Origin: Nannochloropsis salina CCMP1776
Taxonomy: Eukaryota > Sar > Eustigmatophyceae > Eustigmatales > Monodopsidaceae
Reading direction: 5' to 3'
Length of the DNA: 64,000 nucleotides
NCBI GenBank assembly: GCA_004565275.1
Contig: SDOX01000145.1
Span: forward strand, 379,071 to 443,070
Both the position numbers and the translations under genes were made by a program. This document shows positions 41,700-52,159 of the stretch, piece after piece. Position 1 is the first letter of the stretch. Every line of letters begins with the position of its first letter. The notes under the pieces are model-generated. The model saw only the letters and a program-made list of their open reading frames with translations, ran no database searches and had not been told where the DNA came from.

Positions 41700-43991
41700 C
41701 TACTTGAGCTCCTCCACTGTCGCGTACACCGCCGCCCGCATCACTTCCTCGGGTGCTCTCCGGCGCGTCCAGAGCTGGAATTGCTCCACCCCCTGGGCGA
41801 TGAGCATCTCCGCGCCTTGCACGTAGGGGCACCCGGCGGCTCGGGCCTGAGCGAGCAAGGTGGTTTCAGCGGGCCGGTAGGCGGCGTCCATAATCACAGG
41901 TCGCGCCAGGAGCATGGCGTCGGGCAAGACGAACTCGGCACTGGCTGGCACCGTGGATACCACCACGTCCAAGTGATCTTGCTGGCCCTCCGTGGCGGCC
42001 AGGACGGCTTCCGGCGACAGAGACTCCAGGACCTTACCCTTAAAGCGACGCGCTACGTCGTGGGCTTTACTGGGGGTGCGGTTGAAGACGAGAAGGCGCA
42101 GACCAAGGGAGGTCATGCCATAGGCCGCGGCGAGTGCCGTTCCCCCCCCGCCCACCACCAGGGCAACTCGAGGCCTGCCCTTGTCGTCCCTTAACCCGCG
42201 CCCCGCATCCCGGAGCCTGCGGGTCACGGGCTGGACGATGCCTTTCCAGTCCGTGTTGTGGCCGACCCAGCGCACGGACCCCGTGCTCGGGTCCTCCTCC
42301 ACCACCACCGTGTTCACCGCCCCGATCGCCTCAGCGGAGGGCTCCACCCGGTCCAAGAGCGGGATGACGGCTTGCTTGTGCGGGATGGTCACGGAGGCGC
42401 CCCCAAAACGCCCTTCCTTCGCGCGCGCCTTGAGATCAAGCACGTCCTCGGTCTGAAGGAGGCTGTAGGTGTGCGGCAACAGGCAGTGTTGAAAAGCGGC
42501 CGTGTGCATAGCCGGGGAGGGGGACTGGGCGATCGGGCTTCCGAGCAGACAGAAGGAGGACGTAGGGACCATGCCCAGGTCCTGACGCAGCCTCATGATT
42601 TCTTCCGCGGTCAGTTGGCCGGGGGCGGCCACGTAGGGCAGAAGCTTGCTGGTGACAGGCGTATACCGGCTGTTCAAGACTCGGCTCAGTTTCCCGACCT
42701 CGCCCAGGCACAGCGCCACCACGGGGAGGGAAGGAGGGAGGCCGGCGGCCGCTGCCAATTCGTGCACGCGGTAGGTATCGCGGACGCTGTAAGCTGTCAG
42801 CACCACCTTGACGGCGTCGACCCTCCCATCGTGGTAGCACTCTTGGAAAATCTCCAGGGCTTCTCGGTCGGGGACGCGGCGGCCCACTACGTGGTAGGAT
42901 CCCAACAGGCGCGTGGTGCCCCGATAGCCCCGCCACGCCTCAGTCAAAAGAGACTCACGAACCTTCCGGTCCCAGCACGCTTCCACGTCAAGCACCTCTA
43001 CGCCTGCCCGCAGCCCTAGGGCCAGGAGGTCGAAGATAGCCGCCGGCTCGTTTGGAAAGGCGCCACATTGGTCCTGAGATCTCACTGTAAAAATGACGGG
43101 GAGCCTCGTGGCAGATTTTAGAATGGCGACCTGACGGAGGACGTCCCAGGGCGTCTTGTCGCGGAGAAGGTCGACGCGAAGCTCCAAGGCGTCCACGCCT
43201 CTTTCCAGCCCGGGCAGGAGGGGGAGGCACTCCCGCACGTCGGGGAAGGTGAGAGACAGGAAGAACGTGTTGGCCCCTAAATCCAGGTCCAGCAAAGGAT
43301 CCACCGTGCCGTCACCGTATCCTCCCGAGAGGCGTCTCAAGTTCTGAATATGCTTCACGACGTAGGTGTGCGCAATGTCGTCCTCGGCGCCTACCGCCAC
43401 ATCAAATCGGCTCACGGCTTGACGCTCTTTCTGCCGGTCTCGCTCTTTTCCAACTCCTGAAAAGTCATCCTTTTCCACCAATCTGAAGACAAAATTCAAT
43501 GCACTCAGTATGGTGGCGCCCTCGTTCTCAATAATGACAGAATCGTCCACGTCGACGATGGCGGAGGAGGATGGAAGGAGTGTGGCAGCACTCGAAGCTT
43601 GAATAACAGGCAACCCCATTGCAGTGCTCAAGGCCTCTGCCACTGCTTTCCTACAGCTGGGTTTACCCACAATATAGATGTTCTGGCAGCTACGACTGCT
43701 TTCATGTATGTCTTTTCCAATATTGCTGCTATCAGGCATCATCATGAGGGGGCCGACGGTCTGCAGAGGTTTACAGGTAGACGGGGCTTTGCAACAGTCA
43801 TTGTGGTACACAGACGTCACTCCACTGGATGCCGCGGGCTTCGATGAGGATGATGCCAACGCTCTTATTGCTGGAGCGTTGCATCCCTGGACGGCAAACG
43901 CCTCCGAAATGGCGGCCCAACCGCTCAGCAAAAGGACATGTATGGTCGGGACGTACCACCGCCGTCGACGAGCAGGCAGAGGTGATGCCAT
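41700..43991 (-). CDS. Plastid 3-dehydroquinate dehydratase / shikimate dehydrogenase
   Basis: A single exon of 763 aa from the ATG at 43991. A signal peptide with core TIHVLLLSGWAAISEAF carries the plastid Ala-Phe step. Residues about 105-190 contain IYIVGKPSCRKAVAEALSTA and AIVDVDDSVIIENEGATI, which recall a shikimate kinase domain lacking a proper Walker A. The type I DHQ dehydratase follows: ALELRVDLL, IFTVRSQDQCGAF, His in GSYHVVG and the Schiff-base Lys395 in DAVKVVLTA. Shikimate dehydrogenase is C-terminal: SPSPAMHTAAF, VTIPHK (Lys539), GAVNTVV, GHNTDWKG, VVGGGGTALAAAYG and NRTPSKA. It performs steps 3 and 4 of the shikimate pathway, fused as in plants and in the last part of fungal AROM. 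Confidence 0.93.
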   Translation of the reverse strand: MASPLPARRRRWYVPTIHVLLLSGWAAISEAFAVQGCNAPAIRALASSSSKPAASSGVTSVYHNDCCKAPSTCKPLQTVGPLMMMPDSSNIGKDIHESSRSCQNIYIVGKPSCRKAVAEALSTAMGLPVIQASSAATLLPSSSAIVDVDDSVIIENEGATILSALNFVFRLVEKDDFSGVGKERDRQKERQAVSRFDVAVGAEDDIAHTYVVKHIQNLRRLSGGYGDGTVDPLLDLDLGANTFFLSLTFPDVRECLPLLPGLERGVDALELRVDLLRDKTPWDVLRQVAILKSATRLPVIFTVRSQDQCGAFPNEPAAIFDLLALGLRAGVEVLDVEACWDRKVRESLLTEAWRGYRGTTRLLGSYHVVGRRVPDREALEIFQECYHDGRVDAVKVVLTAYSVRDTYRVHELAAAAGLPPSLPVVALCLGEVGKLSRVLNSRYTPVTSKLLPYVAAPGQLTAEEIMRLRQDLGMVPTSSFCLLGSPIAQSPSPAMHTAAFQHCLLPHTYSLLQTEDVLDLKARAKEGRFGGASVTIPHKQAVIPLLDRVEPSAEAIGAVNTVVVEEDPSTGSVRWVGHNTDWKGIVQPVTRRLRDAGRGLRDDKGRPRVALVVGGGGTALAAAYGMTSLGLRLLVFNRTPSKAHDVARRFKGKVLESLSPEAVLAATEGQQDHLDVVVSTVPASAEFVLPDAMLLARPVIMDAAYRPAETTLLAQARAAGCPYVQGAEMLIAQGVEQFQLWTRRRAPEEVMRAAVYATVEELK

Positions 43992-44462
43992 GTTAAGATG
44001 GGACTGGACGCCACAGCCTGCTCGAAAATGGGTGGAAAAGATTTTTGACAATCAGGTTGTGCGTGGCGACGTGATTTTCTTGTCTATGTTCGAGCTGATG
44101 GTTTGGTTCAGATACCTGAGCGAGAGCTGCCCGGATAGAAAGCTAGCGGTTGGTGGTCAATAAAGTGGGCGCCGACACAAGTTATCTTTACTTTACCCCA
44201 TCAGATGGCTCCTTTAGACGCTGTTGGCATCTGCGGGAGAAAAAAATTGGGATACTAACACGAATCTCGCTCCTGGTTTCCTCACGGTAATGCGATGGGC
44301 AGGCCCAAATGGGAGGAGGTTACAACCTGACAATCTCTTTTCCTTTATATTTAAAAATTTATTGTTCCTTTATATTACAAGCTGCAGATATTGGAAAAAC
44401 GGATAAGTTAGCAGGAGCATTTTGCCTTTCAATTTCTGTTGTGTACACTGCCGGTAAGGTCC
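43992..44462. promoter_or_regulatory. Intergenic between PPR 3' end and DHQ/SDH start
   Basis: 471 bp between two minus-strand genes, with AT-rich runs TTTATATTTAAAAATTTATT and TTTATATTACAAG near 44341-44382. It should hold the PPR gene promoter-distal end and the DHQ/SDH promoter. Confidence 0.4.
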
Positions 44463-47429
44463 TCAGAATTTTATTCGCACTCGCCTCACACCCGTTTCCC
44501 ATCCCAAGCCCATAGTCTCTGTCCGCAGCAGAGACTCGTAGGGGCCCATCCACAACTGACCCATGGACGACGCGGCGGTAGCGGCAGCGCCAGAAGCCGT
44601 TTTGCCCGCCTCAAAAGCCTCCCAAACATTTTGATCAGTGAGCAGTCCGTCCCGCTGCATAGCATAGAGCAACTGCAGGGCCAGATCGGAACGCCCGGAG
44701 ACCCCACAGATGTAGAGCAAGGCCATGTAAGCCAGCGACAGATTCCCACCGGACGTAAAGACCCCGTCAATTTCTCGTCCATCCTCTGTCTCGTCTTCCA
44801 ATCCTCTCGCTGCCTCCTCCGCGCGGTCGACCGCATCCAGTGCCTTCAGAGAGACCCGGAGTTCCCGCTTGAAGAAACCCAGGGCCCCTGTCGCGTCCGG
44901 CCCGAACGAGCGGAGCAAAGCATGGCACATGATACCGTTCGGGGACACACCATGTTCTTGGGCTTCGTGGTACAGGGCAATGCAAAGAGCAGTCCCTCGA
45001 GGCCCCAGGTCCGCCCGGCTGATGCCGGCCATCAGGATGGTGAAGGTCCGGGCGTTGGGACGCGCCGAAGCGGTCACGAAGGGGGGGGAGGATGCGCGCC
45101 CCTGCCCAAGCTCATACCCTTGAAGCATATTCTCGTTGCCTGTCTCGGAACCCTCTCTGGTCTCCTTCGAGCTTAAGGGTCTTTTCCCCTCATGGTACAT
45201 GCTCCGAAGCACAACCAAGGAGGCTTCCAGAAGGGTCCTATCCTGCAGAGACTCGAGAAGGGAGATGAGCCCGCGACCCTCGCTCGAGAGAGCCGACACA
45301 GCAGGATACTCGTCTTCCAAATGATATCCCTGCCCGTGGGACAGTCGCTCCCCGGTCTTGTCCGGCCCTTCCTCCCCCCCTTCCTCAAGAGGAGAGGTCC
45401 ATCTGGGAATGCAGGCATTGGCGTCCTTCATCAAAGCGGAGAAAAGGGAGTTGAAAGAAATGGTGTTGGGCCGACGACCCATCCGAAGAATGGCGCGAAA
45501 GGCGGCCAGGGCCCCCGGCAAGTCGTTGTGGGACTGCCCGAGCTCGTAAACCAACAGGTTGAGGAAAGGGAGGCTGAGCCGAGGGTAGTCCGCGCGCGCC
45601 TGGCCCCACAGCCGGTACACGTCCAGGGCACTCTTCTGCAGGCGGATGAGGGCTGCGTACGTGTACATGGTGGGCGGAAACTGAGCCTTGCGCATCATGG
45701 TATGGACTGCCCCGGCCGTGGAGACTCGTCCGTTTTGCACGAGCCCGTTCAGGAGGATGTCGTAGGTGGTGCTGTCCACCAAGGCGACTTCCTTCTCCCG
45801 CTCCTTCCTCAAGCCCCCGCCTTGGCGCCCTCTCTCCCCCCTGCTCCCTCTCCCTGCGCTCTTGTCAGGCCCAGGGCCAGCAGACGAGGCCTCTGCGGCC
45901 ACGGCATAGAAGTACTCTAGGGCCTCCTCCACCCGTCTCGCCTTCAGCAGCGCGTCGAGAAGGATATTGTGCGTGACCGCCCTCGGTTCGATCCCCGGGG
46001 TCCCCCTTCTCACGTCCTCTACCATCGCCTGGGCCTCGTCGAAGCCCTTCGTCCGCGCTAGGTACCCGGCCATGATGTTCACGGTCCGCAGGTCCATGAC
46101 CCTCCCCTCTTCCGCCCCCCTCCCCGCCACCGCCCGCCCTTGTGCTCGCGCCTCTTGCCGCATCCGTTCATACAAGGTAAGCCCATCGCTGGGCCGAGAC
46201 GCAAGCAGATACTGCAGCCGGATGTTGCGGGTCGTAACGTCTCCCTCCAAACCTTGGGCGGCCATTTTCCTCTCAAGGTCCTCGAAGAGCCGCCCCTGGC
46301 TCTGCCGCGCCGCCGCGCCCAGCAGCGTATTCCAGCTCACCTCGTTGGGAGTCACCCCCCACTTGGCCTGCGCTGTCTCCAGGTAGAAGGCGGCCACGTC
46401 CACGTGCTTGTTCTTGTCGCAGAGGCCGGCAAGGAGGATGTTGAGGAGCACGGTCTTGCTCAGGCCCCGGAACCGGAGGGCGGTCTTGAAGCTCCGCAGC
46501 AGGAGATCCAGCTCCTTCCCACGGCGAAGAGAGTTCATCAAGGTAGAGAACGTGTCCCACCGCGGGCTCCACGCCTTCTCCTCCCCCGCACCATCCAATC
46601 GCCGGAGCATTACCTCCATCGCCCCCCACGCGACCCGCGGCTCCTGACAGGCAGCCGCTGCTCGGATGAAGGCCTCCAGCACCTCCAGGCTACCCTCCTC
46701 CTCCATCCGATGTACATCTACCGCAGCGATTCGGGGTTTTGCTTTACCCTTTTGGCGCTTGCCAAAACCCATTCTCCCGATCGCGGCACAGAACTCGTCT
46801 CTGCGTCGACGCCGAGCCAGCCCCTCCAACACCGCCAGAACCCGCCCTTCCTCATCCCACCTGAGACTCTGCACAGGCCTGTGAGGGCTAGCCGGAGATA
46901 GTGCTGAAGTTGACGACGAGAGCGGAGGCTGTGTCCGCTCCGAGAGCGACGGGGGGCTTTGTGGCTGCGATGCTTGTTTGGTTACCTGCCCTTCAGCACT
47001 GGACTGACGCCTGCGCAATATGGGCGAGGAGCCCGCACTGGACTTTGTCTCGGGAAAGGTAGGCGGTGATGAAGGGCCTGAACGCACAGGTGCGGCTGAT
47101 CGGGAGGGAAGCCCTTGCTCTTCTCTCTCCTCCTTCTCGACGATGCCGCTGCCACCACCGGCACAACTTGATGTGCTCAGGGAGAGACTGACAAGTCTTA
47201 TCCGACTTTTCCTTGCCCTGTTATATCCTTCCCCGATGATGGGAAAGTTGCCCAAGTTGTACGAGAATGGCTTACGGCGGCGTCCGCCTGCTTCCGACGG
47301 GGTTGGGCTAAACTTGTGGAGCTGACATTGAGGAAAGGGATGAAGAATGTCAAACCCTGTTGTCTCCCGCATTAAAAACGCCACTCCGACCACCCCAAGC
47401 CAAAGTCTGTTTCCGCGCCGCCTCTCCAT
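44463..47429 (-). CDS. Plastid pentatricopeptide repeat (PPR) protein
   Basis: A single exon of 988 aa from the ATG at 47429. A short signal peptide (RLWLGVVGVAFLMRETTGF) ends in Gly-Phe, pointing to the plastid. A low-complexity Ser/Pro region follows. From about residue 190 come helical hairpins of PPR type, for example VSWNTLLGAAARQSQG, AVTHNILLDALLKARRVEEA, TYDILLNGLVQNGRVSTAGA, TISFNSLFSALMKDAN and TFTILMAGISRADLG. At least ten are recognisable, several irregularly spaced by inserts rich in Gly, Glu and Arg. Such proteins bind plastid transcripts and affect stability, processing or translation. No DYW or SMR domain is seen. The divergent neighbour is the plastid YebC gene. Confidence 0.88.
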   Translation of the reverse strand: MERRRGNRLWLGVVGVAFLMRETTGFDILHPFPQCQLHKFSPTPSEAGGRRRKPFSYNLGNFPIIGEGYNRARKSRIRLVSLSLSTSSCAGGGSGIVEKEEREEQGLPSRSAAPVRSGPSSPPTFPETKSSAGSSPILRRRQSSAEGQVTKQASQPQSPPSLSERTQPPLSSSTSALSPASPHRPVQSLRWDEEGRVLAVLEGLARRRRRDEFCAAIGRMGFGKRQKGKAKPRIAAVDVHRMEEEGSLEVLEAFIRAAAACQEPRVAWGAMEVMLRRLDGAGEEKAWSPRWDTFSTLMNSLRRGKELDLLLRSFKTALRFRGLSKTVLLNILLAGLCDKNKHVDVAAFYLETAQAKWGVTPNEVSWNTLLGAAARQSQGRLFEDLERKMAAQGLEGDVTTRNIRLQYLLASRPSDGLTLYERMRQEARAQGRAVAGRGAEEGRVMDLRTVNIMAGYLARTKGFDEAQAMVEDVRRGTPGIEPRAVTHNILLDALLKARRVEEALEYFYAVAAEASSAGPGPDKSAGRGSRGERGRQGGGLRKEREKEVALVDSTTYDILLNGLVQNGRVSTAGAVHTMMRKAQFPPTMYTYAALIRLQKSALDVYRLWGQARADYPRLSLPFLNLLVYELGQSHNDLPGALAAFRAILRMGRRPNTISFNSLFSALMKDANACIPRWTSPLEEGGEEGPDKTGERLSHGQGYHLEDEYPAVSALSSEGRGLISLLESLQDRTLLEASLVVLRSMYHEGKRPLSSKETREGSETGNENMLQGYELGQGRASSPPFVTASARPNARTFTILMAGISRADLGPRGTALCIALYHEAQEHGVSPNGIMCHALLRSFGPDATGALGFFKRELRVSLKALDAVDRAEEAARGLEDETEDGREIDGVFTSGGNLSLAYMALLYICGVSGRSDLALQLLYAMQRDGLLTDQNVWEAFEAGKTASGAAATAASSMGQLWMGPYESLLRTETMGLGWETGVRRVRIKF

Positions 47430-47958
47430 GTGCGATGAATTAAGTAAGTAATTATTCCTCTTGCCTCATGCCTAAAATGGAAATCAGGAGAGAGTCAGAG
47501 CAATATTTTCCCTTTACGAAAAGTGACGCACGCAGAAACGCAATCCCGGCAGACAAAGTTTAAATCTAATGTGTCACATAAAATGTGCATACTCCACACA
47601 TACCCGATGTTTCGTTAGTACAGGCGGGGAGCGTGGCAGTGAAGTCTGCGAGTGAAGCAGAGCCCCGTTTGTTGCCGATTCGGAAGCCACGCCTTCAAGG
47701 GTCGGGTCGACGACTGAGACACGCTTGCGGTGGAAATATTGAACACGAGCCACGAAATCCTGCGAACTTGCTGTATGAGTGCATTCGATCAGCTGAGAGT
47801 ATCAAGTGGCCCGCTCTGAAGACATTGCGTTACGTCGGAGCAGTGGGAATTGTGAAGTACCGTCTCCTCTCGCTTCTTCCACCCTGAAGGCGAGTGATAT
47901 GCCGGGCCGTCACCTCACGTGCAGATTTTTAACCCCCACAGACATCCTAGATTCAAGG
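47430..47958. promoter_or_regulatory. Divergent region between PPR and YebC genes
   Basis: 529 bp between two genes whose products both look plastid-targeted and act in gene expression. No TATA element or extra gene was recognised. Confidence 0.45.
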
Positions 47959-49236
47959 ATGACGACAACCAGGGTCATGGTAAATATGGGATGCATGTTT
48001 GTAGTATTCATCATTTCTTTGAGCCCTGGGCAAGCATTTTTCTTGCCATCCTGCCGACCGCCTGAGGCTGCAACTTCAGCTCCAGGGATACTAGCGGACA
48101 CGAGGAGCGGCAATGTGTGTCTACCTCTGCGACAGCCGCAACCGAGATTCAATCGAATGAACAGGTACGTTTTGGAAAATTTTTTAAGGCAGTTTTGAAC
48201 CTGATTTTGAGAGTGGGAAACTATTTCCTGGTGGATGGAAATCGTAGTCGCTGACATGGCTCAGGCCAATGCACGTGTATTAGACAGCAATCACCCAAAG
48301 GTGTATCTTGTAGTCCCTCCAATCTTGTGAAAGTATAATGTTACTGGGAGAGTGGAGCAATGGAGGAGGAAATGTAGTCCCTGCCGTGAGGAATGGAGGA
48401 GGAAATGTAGTCCCTGCCGTGACCGCTTTTCTAACGCCCCTTTCTCGCCTTGTCACCCGCTGCTTGCATCGTGCCCACTCCCCTTTAGGCTCTTCATGGG
48501 CCGTCGCGCAGCTAAGAACGCCGCCCGGAAAGGGAAATCTGACGCCCTGAAAACGAAGGTCTATGCCACGTACGGAAAGAAACTGGTGATGGCCGTGAAA
48601 GCAGGAGGGCCCGACCCGGAGGTGAACCGGGCGTTGGCAGTCATGATTCGGGAGGCCAAGGCCCAGGGCGTGCCCAGCGACAACGTCCAGCGCGCCATCC
48701 AGCGAGGGAGCAACGCCAATGAAGCGGATTATAAAGAGGCGGTGTACGAGGCGTACGGGTACGGGGGCGCGGGCCTGATCATCAACTGCTTGACAGATAA
48801 CACGAACCGGGCTAAGACTGAGATCAGCAACGTCATCAAGAAGACCGACGTAAAACTGGCGACGTCAGGATCGGTGGCCTTCAATTTCGACAGAAAGGGT
48901 CGCATCGATTTGGCAGGGATTGTGGAGGAAGACGCCGTCTTGGAGGCGGCGCTGGAGGCCGACGTGGAGGACGTGGACACACGCGTGAACGAGGAGGAGG
49001 GCGTCACGAGCGTGCTGGTGGACCCGGCCAGTGTGAGTAGCCTGAGGGAGGTCTTTCTGGGGAAGGGGAGGGAGATCAAGGCCTCGTTGATGGTGAACGT
49101 GCCCAAGCTCCTGATGGACTGTTCGGACGAGGACTTCGAGGGGAACATGAGCGTGATCGAGGCGCTGGAAGAGCTGGATGATGTGGACAGTGTCGAGCAC
49201 AACGTGGCCATGGACGAGGGAGAAGAAGGCGCATGA
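47959..49236 (+). CDS. Plastid YebC/TACO1-family protein
   Basis: CDS joins 47959-48164 and 48489-49236, 317 aa. Exon 1 codes a signal peptide (GCMFVVFIISLSPGQAF, Ala-Phe step) and a basic transit region, ending in a GTACGT donor. The 324-nt phase-2 intron joins in frame to RLFMGRRAAKNAARKGKSD. The YebC domain follows: YATYGKKLVMAVKAGGPDPE, NRALAVMIREAKAQGVPSDN, VQRAIQRGSN, YEAYGYGGAGLIINCLTDNT and NRAKTEISNVIKK, then the two C-terminal subdomains. YebC and TACO1 proteins act on translation or transcription in bacteria and organelles, including relief of polyproline stalling for some members. Ending acidic (DEGEEGA) is common in the family. Confidence 0.92.
48359..48424. repeat. 33-bp tandem duplication in the YebC intron
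   Basis: AATGGAGGAGGAAATGTAGT followed by CCCTGCCGTGA occurs at 48359 and again at 48392, nearly identical over 33 bp. It lies in the intron, 65-130 bp before the acceptor. Confidence 0.9.
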
Positions 49237-49737
49237 GATGTCTTTAGCGCATGCCCCAGGCAGGGGTCGTGGTGGATGGGCGGGGGAGTGACAATGTCTT
49301 TGTCTGTCAGGATCGACGCGCGCGGTGGGAGGTGCTTTGGCTTCGCAGACTAGTCGAGGATGCATTACGAAACAAAAACAAAGCATGCAGGATTTATTTC
49401 ATGTAGAACATGTCGTCTTTTATCACTCCCGATGGTAAACATGTTTCTTTCTCACGCAATTTGTAGGAATCTTCCACTCAAATTTTTCTTTCTTCGCTCC
49501 GGCCCCCCTCTGTCACCCACACGGATGGGATTAAATGGACGCATCCCACGTGCCACTGTTGGCGACTGGCACGTCCCTAGGCTAGTGTTGCACCATTCCA
49601 TCGTTCGATTACTGCGGGATCCGCCTCTTTGAAACCTTCCTGCCTCCAGGCATCCGGACATGCATGGACCAACCCCTCCGACCCGCCACGTAACCCGTTC
49701 CTAACCCCCCTCTCCGCGTCGGACCTCTCCTGTGTCT
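49237..49737. other. Intergenic between convergent YebC and DnaJ genes
   Basis: About 500 bp between two 3' ends. No gene or repeat is supported. Confidence 0.45.
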
Positions 49738-51301
49738 TTACATATTTTGACACTGCACCCGCTGGCCCCGACCGTCCTCATCCTCATCCATGGCGCTCCC
49801 ATCGTCCCCCGCCCCGATCTGGTTCGCATCCACAGGCACGAGATCCACTTCTTCCTCCTCTCCAGTCACCTTGGGAACCACTCGCGAGGGCAGGACGGCT
49901 TCCAGCGCCTTTAGTTGCGCCGCGTCGAAGGCTCCTGACGGTGGAAACTCCACTTTGAAGACGATGAACAAGCGGCCCTTGGTGAAAGGAGACCCGTGAA
50001 TCGGCATCCCCTCGCCCTGGACCATCCGGATGTCTCCCGGCTTGATGATCTCCCCGGGCTGGTTTCCGCACTTGATGACCCGCCCGTCCAAATGGGTGAA
50101 GAGGAAGTCGTAGCCGACAAGGGCCTCAGTCAGCGTCAGGGTCTTTTCCATGAAGAGGTCGTTGTTCTTGCGGGTGAACACCTCGTGATCCTTCTCCTGC
50201 ACTAAAAAGATGATGTCCCCCGGGATGGTGCCGGGGGCCTCGTCCGCCTCTCCGTGGAAGGTGATCTTCTGGTTGTGCTTCATCCCTTTCTCGATATGCA
50301 CCTCCAGCAGCTTCCGTTCCTTCACCACCTTCCGTCCCCGACATTCGCGGCATTTGTCCTTCTCGCTCATCGTCTTCCCCGCCCCCCGGCAGACCGAGCA
50401 AGGCATTTGAGATTGCTGCACCATGCCCGGACCTATCTGACGCAATTGGACCGTCACCCCCCGCCCGTTGCATGTGCTGCAGGAACGTTCCGCCCCTTTC
50501 TTGCCCCCTAAGCCCTCGCAGGCCCCGCAGAGTTTGTCGCGGTTGATGGCCAGGTGACACTTCTTCCCATTGTACAGGTCATCGAGGGTCACTTTCAGAG
50601 GGTGCCGGATGTCCTCCCCCTTTCGCGGACCACTCGGGCCCCGTCGCCCGCCGCCAAAGAACATGGAGAAGATGTCTTCCGGGTTGTGCATGCTTCCCTC
50701 CTCCAGACCGTCCTTCCCGTACTGGTCGTACCGCTTGCGCTTCTCCGGATCAGAGAGGACTTCGTAGGCCTGTCCCGGCAGTGGAAAATGTCGGGTTCAG
50801 AGGGGGAGAGGGTGCACTTGGTGAGCAAAATGCCTATCTATGACAATCACTTGCACAGAAAAGGGGACAACAAAACCCCCCACGCTTTTGCGAGAGAGGC
50901 GAAAATAGGACTTGAGGAACGCGACAAGATCGGCCTGCTGTCTCTGTCGGATAGCCCACCAAGGTATGCAGACGAGGCGACATTATTGTACGCACCATGG
51001 TTATCTCTTTGAATTTTTCAGGATCTCCACCTTTGTCGGGGTGGTTCTTCAGCGCGAGCTTACGGTAAGCCTTCTTGATGTCTCCCTCATTGGCGTCCGT
51101 GTTTACCCCGAGGATCTTGTAGAACTCTTGATTGTCCACCTCCCCTCCCCCTCCCCTCCCCCGGCCACCTCCCACGCCTGCTCCTGCAAAATGTTCGAAT
51201 GGATCTCCACCCTGATAAGAGATGAAATGGGTCAAAGAACGAATATGAGCAGAAAGTTTCGAGCACAGGGAAGGTAGCTTCGATTTACTCACAAAAAACA
51301 T
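49738..51301 (-). CDS. Type I DnaJ (DNAJA/Ydj1-like) co-chaperone, farnesylated
   Basis: Predicted CDS is complement of 49738-50769, 50996-51211 and 51293-51301, 418 aa. The first coding exon is only nine bases (MFF) before GTGAGT; exon 2 begins GGDPFEHFAG. The J domain has YKILGVNTDANEGDIKKAYR and the HPD motif in NHPDKGG. Exon 3 continues AYEVLSDPEKRKRYDQYGKD. The zinc-finger domain has four CxxCxGxG-type units (CGACEGLGG, CSTCNGRGV, CSVCRGAGK, CRECRGRKV), then the two beta-barrel client domains. The protein ends CQNM, a CaaX box whose terminal Met favours farnesylation, as in DNAJA1 and Ydj1. It stimulates cytosolic Hsp70. Confidence 0.93.
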
Positions 51302-52159
51302 TTACACCCGATTAAAAAGGCTACTGGCCGACCTTCCCGACTTCGATTATTTTTTAGCTTTGAGCTGTGAGTAAATCTGGAAAAAAAGGAAGATGATGCT
51401 GTGCTTAGACCTCGCGCGAAGAACAAAAGGGGTAGACTAGCTATATGCGCTAAAACTTCCACAATTCGGGCGAGCACTGCAGTACAAACCTGTTAACTTT
51501 GAAAGACACAAAGATTAGAAAAGGAGACGACGATGTCTGCAATTCTTACTCGTGGTGCTCTTTTACACAAAGATGCCTGTTTGTACGTGATGTTTTCGAG
51601 TCAGGGACAGGGAGTTGGTCAGCCCGAACCCCACAGAAGGCCAGCCTTCTAGAACGGTGGCTGGCATGGCGCTGCCCTCTGTGGCCAACAAGCAAAGCAC
51701 AGTTTCCTCAGCCACATGAGTAAAAACGCAACGATGAGTGCGAAATCGAAAAATAAAAGTGGCATAAAAATGCGGTTGTGCAGGGGATAGAGATCAGAAG
51801 AATTTCAGGCGCCGTACGTACGGCGTCTAGGAGGCTTCGCTGCCTGTGAGAACGTGATGACGCGTCCCTGAGCCCGGAGGTCCTCCGCGGGGCCGCAAGA
51901 CGTGTTAGACGCAGGAATGCCGCAAAAAACTGGCGCGCACACGCACATCCGAACAATTTTTGAGCTGATGCGTTGCATGAAAGTTTGTCAGGTGCGCGGC
52001 TGACTGCGGTCATTGCCGTGAAGTGGATGGCACAGGGGGCCACCCCGGACGCCCCTCCATCGCCCGCTTTCCTTGCATCGCTCACGAGACTTGCGACTTT
52101 CCAGTCCTACCTCCCACCTTTCTCGATTTCAACATTCTCTTTGCTACTCATCAACAGGG
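51302..52159. promoter_or_regulatory. Divergent region between DnaJ and PIG-M genes
   Basis: About 860 bp. A TCAACAG just before the PIG-M ATG could be a leader-intron acceptor. No other gene is supported. Confidence 0.4.

Noticed and set aside
45960-46000. tRNA-like GGTTCGATCCCC motif
   Set aside because: It is inside PPR coding sequence and no cloverleaf (acceptor stem or anticodon arm) can be formed around it.
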